DNA of 35,293 nt, from positions 1 through 35,293 of IMG/VR virus record IMGVR_UViG_3300037246_002080; one strand, written 5' to 3'. Below, in pieces: positions 29,381 to 35,293 of this stretch. Made by a program: the position numbers and the translations under genes. Under the pieces are notes generated by a model, which saw only the letters and a program-made list of their open reading frames with translations, did not search any database and was not told where the DNA came from. Each line of letters opens with the position of its first letter. The first letter of the stretch is position 1. The DNA is from a virus.

Positions 29381-31171
29381 ATGTATAAAGGAAAAACATT
29401 AGAACTCAGTCCTGCTATAGGTGGTATGGTTGGCAGTGAAGAGTATGAGAAAATTTCTCCTACAGACCTTGTTGAACCTACAAGAAATCTTAATCTTGAT
29501 GAAAAAGGTTATAAAAAAAGAGGAGGAACATCAAAAGTCAATACTACACCTATAAGTGGTAGCCCTCAAGTAAAAGGACTTCTTCAAGCAATATTTGCTG
29601 ATGGTACAAAAAGTCTTATTACAGGATGTAGTGATGGAAAACTTTATAAAGATTATACAACTGTAATGAAAACAGGACTTTCAACTTCAAATTACTTTAA
29701 TATGCTTTTTGCAGATGATAAAGTTTTTATATGTGACAACACTAATCTTCCTAGAGTGTGGGAAGGAGCTGTTACAACACAGCCTTTTTCAGGTCTTGAA
29801 TCTGTAAGTGGTGACTTAGATTTTCCTGCTGGAGGTACAACTATTACAGATTCTTCCAGCAGGTTTCTAACAAGAGGTTTTGCATCTGGACAAGTGATAA
29901 GGATTGAAAACTCTACTTCTAATGATGGAATAGAAACAATAACAAGTATATCTGCAGGAATCATAACTTGTAGTGGAGCTTCTTTTACTGAAGAATCTTG
30001 CCCAGATGGCACATTTGTTACTTTTGGTCAACCCACAGATTGGGCTGCAGCAAATGATTATCCTAGACAGTTTGTTGCTTACGGGAATAAGAATAGTAGA
30101 CGACTATGTGGTTTTGGTGTTCCTAACTATCCTTACACAGTTTATGTAGGTAAATCAGGTCTTATTGAAGATATGTCAGATGCAAATGTAAAAACCTTTA
30201 TAATAGATACTGCAGATGGTTATGGTATTATTGCTGGTGGTGTTTTTGGTAGCAGACTTCTGGCATTTGGCAAGACAAAAACATATATTCTTAATGATTC
30301 AAATATAGATTCTCAGTATTGGGGCTTCTACCCTGCACAATGGAAAGGAGGAGTTGCTAATCATAGACTCATAATTGAGACTCCAAATGACCTTGTTCTT
30401 ATGTCTGAAGATGGTGAAATCTATTCTGTTGCTGCTGTAAATAGTTTTGGGGATTATAAGAAAGCTTCTATTATAAGACCTTCTTTTATGCATAAATGGA
30501 TAAGGACAAATGTAGATCTTACAAAAATAGCAGACTTTCATGGTGTGTTTAATTCTGAACTTAATGCAGTACAAATTTTTGTACAACTTAAAAGTGGCAG
30601 TGCAGTAGATACATGTTTAACTTTCTTTCTTGATAGGGGTGTTAAAGATGGCTGGATGGTGCATGATAATGCTTCTTCTGATTCAGGCTATACTTGCTTT
30701 ACATCTACAGAAGTTGAAAAGTCTACAGGAGCTATAAAGGTTTATACTGGAGGAACTGGTCATGTTTGGGAGCTTAATACTGTAAATTACAATGATAATA
30801 ATAATGCTTTTTATGGTGGTTTTAAAACTCCAAAGTTATACTTTGATGAGCCTTTAGGTGATAAATCTATAAGGATGTTTAGGGGATTTTTTAAAGCTTC
30901 TGGTGACTGGGATTTACAAGTAAGAATTTGGGTAGATGATGTTCTTATAAAACAAGATACACTCAACCTTAAAGGAGGCGGGAGTATTTTAGGTACTGGT
31001 AAAATGGGTTCATTTGTTCTAGGTGGAAACGAACTTATTGATAGGTTTGTAGACATAAATACAGTTGGAAAATACCTTGAACTTGAAATTTTCAATGAAG
31101 AACTTGACCAAGGTTTCTTCATGGGAAATAAACTTATTATGTTTAAGCCTTTGGGCACACGTTTGAGGTAA
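29381..31171 (+). CDS. Tail hub / stabilisation beta-propeller protein (596 aa)
   Basis: A long beta-rich protein with repeating blades (SLITGCSDGKLYKDYT, FNMLFADDKVFICDNTN, RLLAFGKTKTYILN) that resembles P22 gp10-like tail hub/stabilisation proteins of podoviruses. The C-terminal half is beta-type (FKASGDWDLQVRIWVDDV). It has no clear ribosome site and starts 12 bases after the fibre gene, so it may depend on coupling. Confidence in the exact role is moderate. Confidence 0.55.
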   Translation: MYKGKTLELSPAIGGMVGSEEYEKISPTDLVEPTRNLNLDEKGYKKRGGTSKVNTTPISGSPQVKGLLQAIFADGTKSLITGCSDGKLYKDYTTVMKTGLSTSNYFNMLFADDKVFICDNTNLPRVWEGAVTTQPFSGLESVSGDLDFPAGGTTITDSSSRFLTRGFASGQVIRIENSTSNDGIETITSISAGIITCSGASFTEESCPDGTFVTFGQPTDWAAANDYPRQFVAYGNKNSRRLCGFGVPNYPYTVYVGKSGLIEDMSDANVKTFIIDTADGYGIIAGGVFGSRLLAFGKTKTYILNDSNIDSQYWGFYPAQWKGGVANHRLIIETPNDLVLMSEDGEIYSVAAVNSFGDYKKASIIRPSFMHKWIRTNVDLTKIADFHGVFNSELNAVQIFVQLKSGSAVDTCLTFFLDRGVKDGWMVHDNASSDSGYTCFTSTEVEKSTGAIKVYTGGTGHVWELNTVNYNDNNNAFYGGFKTPKLYFDEPLGDKSIRMFRGFFKASGDWDLQVRIWVDDVLIKQDTLNLKGGGSILGTGKMGSFVLGGNELIDRFVDINTVGKYLELEIFNEELDQGFFMGNKLIMFKPLGTRLR

Positions 31172-31174
31172 ATT

Positions 31175-32209
31175 ATGGGTTTAGGATTAAAAACATGGAC
31201 TGATGGAGAAACTGTAGTAGCTGCAGATATTAATGGGAACTTTACACTTATTGAGAATGCTCTTGTACCTACAGGAATTGGAGATGATTCTGCTAATGTA
31301 GCTGCTATGCAAGGTATGGCTGATCCCTATCCAGGTGCTAGTGAAAGTCTTGCAACAGACCTTCAAGGAGAGTTGAGAAGGATAAGGTATCAAGTAGACC
31401 AGATTATTGGGTCTGGTCAATGGTATACTGCTATAGCAGGAACACTTGAAGATGTCTTTACAAATAGTGCTATTACCTTTGCAGGAACAAAAACATTTTC
31501 TGATTTAGTTACTTTTTCTAATATAGTTGCAAGTGATGTTGATATTAATGGCAACTTAGTTGTTTCTGGAGTCACTACAATACATGCCGATAATACTTCA
31601 GCAAATGCTTTAATTATAGATGGCAGAGTAGATGGTATTTCTATAATATTATTTAGGGATAATGAATTATCCAGTTTAGCAACTATTAGAGCTACAACAG
31701 ATGCATTAGGTTTTGGTATCGGTGATGGAGTTTTGGCAATAAGCATAGATGCTTCTGATAATGTATCTATGTCTGGAGATTTAGCAGTTGGTGGTGCTTT
31801 TAGTGTGGCATCAATAGATGTTGGTGATGGTGCTGTATATAATTTGAAATCTGGAGTGTATACACCTGATTTGACGAATGGTGCTAATGTAGATTCTTCA
31901 GTTCCTTATGAGTGTCAGTACATGAGAGTAGGAAATGTTGTAACAGTATCAGGTATGGTAAGTATTAATGTTACTACATTTAATACCTTTCCAACATATA
32001 TTACTATGACTCTTCCTATTCCGTCAGCTCTTAGTGCTTTAGAACAGTGTGGGGGTTCTGCTTTGCCAAATGATGATAGTTTAGAAAATAACGGAGCAAT
32101 AGCAATTTTTGCTGCTGTAGTTGCCAATCAAGCTGCTTTTCAGTTTACTTCTGGTTTAAGTGTTGGTACTGACGATTATTCTTTTTCTTTTACTTATCTG
32201 GTACTATAA
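31175..32209 (+). CDS. Second tail fibre / appendage protein (344 aa)
   Basis: Begins with GLGLKTWTDGETVVAADING, an N-terminal pattern found in phage fibres. The middle has repeats like GTKTFSDLVTFSNIVASDV and VDINGNLVVSGVTTIHADN (a fibre shaft). The end has MRVGNVVTVSGMVSI, a C-terminal knob motif. GAGGT precedes the ATG. Together with the first fibre it suggests two adsorption structures. Confidence 0.65.
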   Translation: MGLGLKTWTDGETVVAADINGNFTLIENALVPTGIGDDSANVAAMQGMADPYPGASESLATDLQGELRRIRYQVDQIIGSGQWYTAIAGTLEDVFTNSAITFAGTKTFSDLVTFSNIVASDVDINGNLVVSGVTTIHADNTSANALIIDGRVDGISIILFRDNELSSLATIRATTDALGFGIGDGVLAISIDASDNVSMSGDLAVGGAFSVASIDVGDGAVYNLKSGVYTPDLTNGANVDSSVPYECQYMRVGNVVTVSGMVSINVTTFNTFPTYITMTLPIPSALSALEQCGGSALPNDDSLENNGAIAIFAAVVANQAAFQFTSGLSVGTDDYSFSFTYLVL

Positions 32210-32556
32210 TGGATATGCCAGCAATAATAGAACAAATAAAAAATCCTAAAGACTGGTCAAATAAGGATTCTTTAGGTTTGGCACTTTCCAGCGGTCTTTT
32301 AGCATTGGATTGGTCTCAAACTCATGATATAGGAAAATCTTATAATGGACGTTTAGTAGAAAGTAATATCTTTCTTGGTAAAAGACCTTCAAGAGAAAAA
32401 ATAAATAGGTATTTTTCTGCTGTGTTAATATCGAACATATTAGCATCTAGAATGTTACCTCCAAAGAAACGAAGGTTATTGCAGAATCTGCTTATTAGTT
32501 TTGAAGCTGGTGTAACAACAAACAATATTAATTTAGGTGTTAAAGCCACTTTTTGA
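32209..32556 (+). CDS. Hypothetical protein (115 aa), possible membrane-associated
   Basis: Not assigned. SLGLALSSGLLALDWSQTHD and then NIFLGKRPSREKINRYF resemble small conserved phage and bacterial proteins with an E..N.(F/L)LG..PS pattern and hydrophobic helices (AVLISNILASRML). A membrane or virion role is possible. It shares a base with the fibre stop (TAATG). Confidence 0.5.
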   Translation: MDMPAIIEQIKNPKDWSNKDSLGLALSSGLLALDWSQTHDIGKSYNGRLVESNIFLGKRPSREKINRYFSAVLISNILASRMLPPKKRRLLQNLLISFEAGVTTNNINLGVKATF

Positions 32557-32563
32557 GGGTAAA

Positions 32564-32767
32564 ATGAAAAATAAAAAAGAAATAAAATTAAGTCCTAAAG
32601 TAACACTTTTACTCAATAATCTAAATGCTAAGATAAAGGTGCTAATAGGACAAAGAAACTCTATTGTAAATGCTATTGCTCTCCAGAATGGTCTTGAAGG
32701 TGAACTAGATGTTTCAGAAGATATGACCACTATTACTCTTAAGGAGGAAGGAGAAAAAGATGGCTGA
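32564..32767 (+). CDS. Small hypothetical protein (67 aa)
   Basis: Begins MKNKKEIKLSPKVTLLLNNL, helical, then an acidic end (DVSEDMTTITLKEEGEKDG). GAGGG lies just before the ATG, so this start is preferred over a longer reading. It overlaps the next gene by 8 bases. Function unknown. Confidence 0.55.
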   Translation: MKNKKEIKLSPKVTLLLNNLNAKIKVLIGQRNSIVNAIALQNGLEGELDVSEDMTTITLKEEGEKDG

Positions 32768-34049
32768 AGACACTCAAGTACTTGATGGTGTAACATATAC
32801 TCTTATAGAGGATGGTCGAACAGGTAGAGGTTCTGATGAGTGGCGTGGTGGAGGAGAAATTATAAGCAGTTTAGAAATGAACAGAAGATTGCAGTCACCA
32901 CAATCTGTAGAAAAACATACATTTTCAGATCTTCAAGCTATGACCCCAGAGGAACGAGAGGAAATTCTTTCTCCTGAAGAGCTTGCAAAGTACAACATGG
33001 ATGCTTCTATAAATACTATAATTGATAGTACAACAGAAACAATCCTTAGAAACAACGAGATTATTTCTCAATACCAAGATGTTGCTTCTTTAACTCCTGA
33101 ACAGCAAGACCAACTAATAGCTATAAAGCAAGAAAACATAGATATGACTCAAGACCTTCAAGGTCTGTATGGTGATAAGATTGATTGGTTAAGAGAAAAC
33201 CAAGGTTCTTTTGACGAGATTAATAAGAATATTCTTAGTCAAGCTCTTGTTGCTCAAGGTCATATTGATAAGTGGTTGGAAAAACCTAAATCTGATCTTG
33301 AACAAGCTTCTGCTCAGGTAGGATTAGATCTTGCAGAAAATATGCAAAGGGCTCTTACTGGTGAAGGTGGCGTTTCTGAGGCTTCGAGAGTAAGGAAACA
33401 AAGGGAATTTGAAAAGTTCAGAGAACAATCTGAAAGATCTGGGCATTTTATCTTTGGCTCATCTTATGATGATGCATATGCACTTACTACAGCTGGAGTT
33501 CAAACACTTGCAGCGGAGAAAGAGAAATGGACTGTAGCAGAAGATGCTGAAAGAATGGGGTACATAACTCAAGGTATGGGTGCTTTAAGTAGAGCAACAG
33601 CTCTTGAATCAGATATAAATCAGAGAATTTTACAAACATCTCAAGGTCTTGTAGCTGGTGCTAAAGGTGTTGAAAGAGAGATACCTCAAGTACCTTATGC
33701 TTTAAGTGAAAGTATGGGGCTCCTTGGTACTGCTCCTGATGTTGGTGCAGCTGCAACAGGACAAGCAGAAGGACTTCTTCTTTCAGCTGGACAAGCAGGA
33801 TATGACCCTTATGCGCGAGCAAACTTACTTTCACAACAAATTGAAGGTCAGAGAAGTATATCTGAATCAGGTAGAAAGTCTGGTTTATTAGGTTCTCTTC
33901 TTCAAAGTGCTGGCTATATTGGTGCTTCATATTTAGGAGGTCCTATTGGTGCAGGACTTTATGGTGCAGCAACTCAACAATTTAATCAAGGTTATACAAA
34001 AACACCAGATGTAGGTGAAGTGTATGAATCTACACCAACATATACTTAG
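32760..34049 (+). CDS. Probable internal virion / DNA ejection protein (429 aa)
   Basis: A helical, Gln-rich protein with long charged stretches. Its end has a glycine-zipper type segment (IGASYLGGPIGAGLYGAAT), a pattern seen in podovirus ejection proteins that enter membranes. The position after the fibre genes and before another such gene fits. AAGGAGGAAGGAG precedes the ATG. No enzymatic motif is seen. The identification is by pattern only. Confidence 0.5.
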   Translation: MAEDTQVLDGVTYTLIEDGRTGRGSDEWRGGGEIISSLEMNRRLQSPQSVEKHTFSDLQAMTPEEREEILSPEELAKYNMDASINTIIDSTTETILRNNEIISQYQDVASLTPEQQDQLIAIKQENIDMTQDLQGLYGDKIDWLRENQGSFDEINKNILSQALVAQGHIDKWLEKPKSDLEQASAQVGLDLAENMQRALTGEGGVSEASRVRKQREFEKFREQSERSGHFIFGSSYDDAYALTTAGVQTLAAEKEKWTVAEDAERMGYITQGMGALSRATALESDINQRILQTSQGLVAGAKGVEREIPQVPYALSESMGLLGTAPDVGAAATGQAEGLLLSAGQAGYDPYARANLLSQQIEGQRSISESGRKSGLLGSLLQSAGYIGASYLGGPIGAGLYGAATQQFNQGYTKTPDVGEVYESTPTYT

Positions 34050-34058
34050 GAGGTTATA

Positions 34059-35293
34059 ATGGCAGACTTACTAGCTGGGGCCGCAGGACTTACTGCAGGT
34101 GTTGCAGCAGGACTTAAAGAAGGTAGACAACAGAAAATGATTCAGGCTAAGATGCAGAGGTCTAATGCTCAGACAAGTGCAGCAACAGCATTAGAACTTT
34201 TGTCTTATGATATACCAGAAACGCAAAAAGAACAGATTCTACTTCAATTACCTAAGATGATGAAAATGGGTTACGGTATTGAAATGTCTCCTTTTATAGG
34301 TGTTCAAGAGCTTAAAGGACCTGCAGCTCAAATTTTTAAAGATATGCTTAAAAATAAGGATAACCCTGAAAAAGTTGCATCTTTAAATAATGCTCTTGGT
34401 ATGATAGGAAGTGATGCTACAGCAGGTTTGACACCTGAAGTAGATGGTATAATGGGTACTTTGGGACAGGGTATCTTACAAGGTGGTGGGCTTACAAGAG
34501 ATACAGCACCAAGACCTGCAGTACCAGAAAAACGTCCAGTTGATTACACCTTTGCTAAGAAGAAAACAGCTAAGAAAACTTGGGAAGAAAAAGGTGACAT
34601 TCTTTATGAAGTTGATGAATTTGGTAAAGCAACGGGAGAGTCTATGCCTATTCCAGGTGTTAAAGCTAAAGCAGAAAAAGAGCGTTTAAAGGCTGAGCAA
34701 GCCAAAGAAAAGAAACTTGGTGAGATAGCAAAAGGTACTGCTAATATGTTCTTTAGTAACGGTGACCCTGTTCCAGCAAGACTAACAAATCGAGAGCTTG
34801 GAGAGATGGTAAAAAGTAAAGGTTATCCTTTAAAGCTTACTACTAGTCAAGCTAACGGTTTGGTTACTGTTGAACCTGTAATGACAAGATTAAATGAAAT
34901 GGAAAAAATAGCTCTAAAACATGCTCCAGAAGCTTCTGAATATGACATTGTAACAGGAGGAAAGAGGTTATACGCTGGTGCAAGTAATTTATGGGATAAA
35001 CTTATGCAGTCAAAAGGTTCTGGGGCAGAGTTACGGACTTATAGTACATCAAAGAAAGCTTTAAGTTCTCGTATAGCAAAACTTGGTGGTGAAGCTGGTA
35101 TGCTTACTGATGCAGATATTGAGAGGTTTAATGCTCTAATGGCTGATATTTTAGTTATATCTGACACTAAAGAAACTGTAAAAGAATCTTTCAGGGTTTT
35201 AAGAGGTATTGTTAATGGTGGTGTTTCAAACTTTCTTGCAGCTCAAAGTAAAGTAACTCCTGATGCACTAGGTGTTGATGTTACTCCTGCACA
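34059..35293 (+). CDS. Probable internal virion / ejection protein (partial, C-terminus beyond window)
   Basis: The frame is open from ATG 34059 (GGAGG 5 bases upstream) to the window end, 411 codons. The start has an Ala/Gly-rich zipper segment (LLAGAAGLTAGVAAG), then helical charged sequence (KEGRQQKMIQAKMQRSN) and long polar helices. It looks like a second ejection-type protein. The rest of the gene is needed to tell. Confidence 0.5.
   Translation, partial: MADLLAGAAGLTAGVAAGLKEGRQQKMIQAKMQRSNAQTSAATALELLSYDIPETQKEQILLQLPKMMKMGYGIEMSPFIGVQELKGPAAQIFKDMLKNKDNPEKVASLNNALGMIGSDATAGLTPEVDGIMGTLGQGILQGGGLTRDTAPRPAVPEKRPVDYTFAKKKTAKKTWEEKGDILYEVDEFGKATGESMPIPGVKAKAEKERLKAEQAKEKKLGEIAKGTANMFFSNGDPVPARLTNRELGEMVKSKGYPLKLTTSQANGLVTVEPVMTRLNEMEKIALKHAPEASEYDIVTGGKRLYAGASNLWDKLMQSKGSGAELRTYSTSKKALSSRIAKLGGEAGMLTDADIERFNALMADILVISDTKETVKESFRVLRGIVNGGVSNFLAAQSKVTPDALGVDVTPA

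Noticed and set aside
29365-29388. Seven-codon frame between the fibre and tail hub genes
   Set aside because: No ribosome site and too short to support; noted only because the tail hub gene itself has a weak start.

Overview
The window is part of a low-GC (AT-rich) double-stranded DNA tailed phage genome, either free or as a prophage. The large terminase, portal, scaffold, N4-gp56-type capsid protein, tail hub, fibres and probable DNA-ejection proteins suggest a short-tailed (podovirus-like) virion. Genes are packed with ATGA, TAATG and TGATG overlaps and clear AGGAGG-type ribosome binding sites. No rRNA, tRNA, CRISPR array, integrase or insertion sequence was seen. A Gram-negative host is a weak inference from two GT9 (heptosyltransferase-type) enzymes; the host cannot be named from the sequence.

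Layout: everything left of about 16.45 kb reads leftward (minus strand) and everything right of about 16.59 kb reads rightward (plus strand). The left arm is the early/replication side. From its promoter end leftward it holds about 20 small unrecognised genes (15.0 to 9.9 kb); a ribbon-helix-helix regulator with its own promoter, an acidic protein and an ATP-dependent DNA ligase (9.8 to 8.2 kb); a Cas4/RecB-like nuclease, a Zn-ribbon protein, a Sak4-like recombinase and an SSB-like protein (8.2 to 4.9 kb); small genes and a ParB-methyltransferase fusion (4.7 to 2.8 kb); and ThyX, a dNMP kinase and the start of a UDG-like/DNA polymerase gene that runs off the left edge.

The centre (15.0 to 16.6 kb) is a divergent regulatory region. 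It has three good sigma70-type promoters firing leftward, dyads or direct repeats lying inside the promoters, an about 730-base AT-rich stretch without genes, and two small genes. Base composition here differs from the flanks.

The right arm is the late/virion side: small and large terminase, portal, a small protein, scaffold, major capsid protein, a probable decoration protein and a strong hairpin. Two tandem GT9 glycosyltransferases follow, which is unexpected inside a structural operon. Then come a small virion protein, a head-tail adaptor, a 58-residue Trp-heptad protein, a fibre with a compositionally distinct C-terminus, a beta-rich tail hub protein, a second fibre, two small proteins and two probable ejection proteins, the last cut by the right edge. 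No lysis gene was recognised.

The observations most worth following are the GT9 pair in the virion operon, the operator-like dyads inside promoters (including an apparently leaderless regulator gene), three pairs of paralogous small early proteins, and the Trp-heptad protein.
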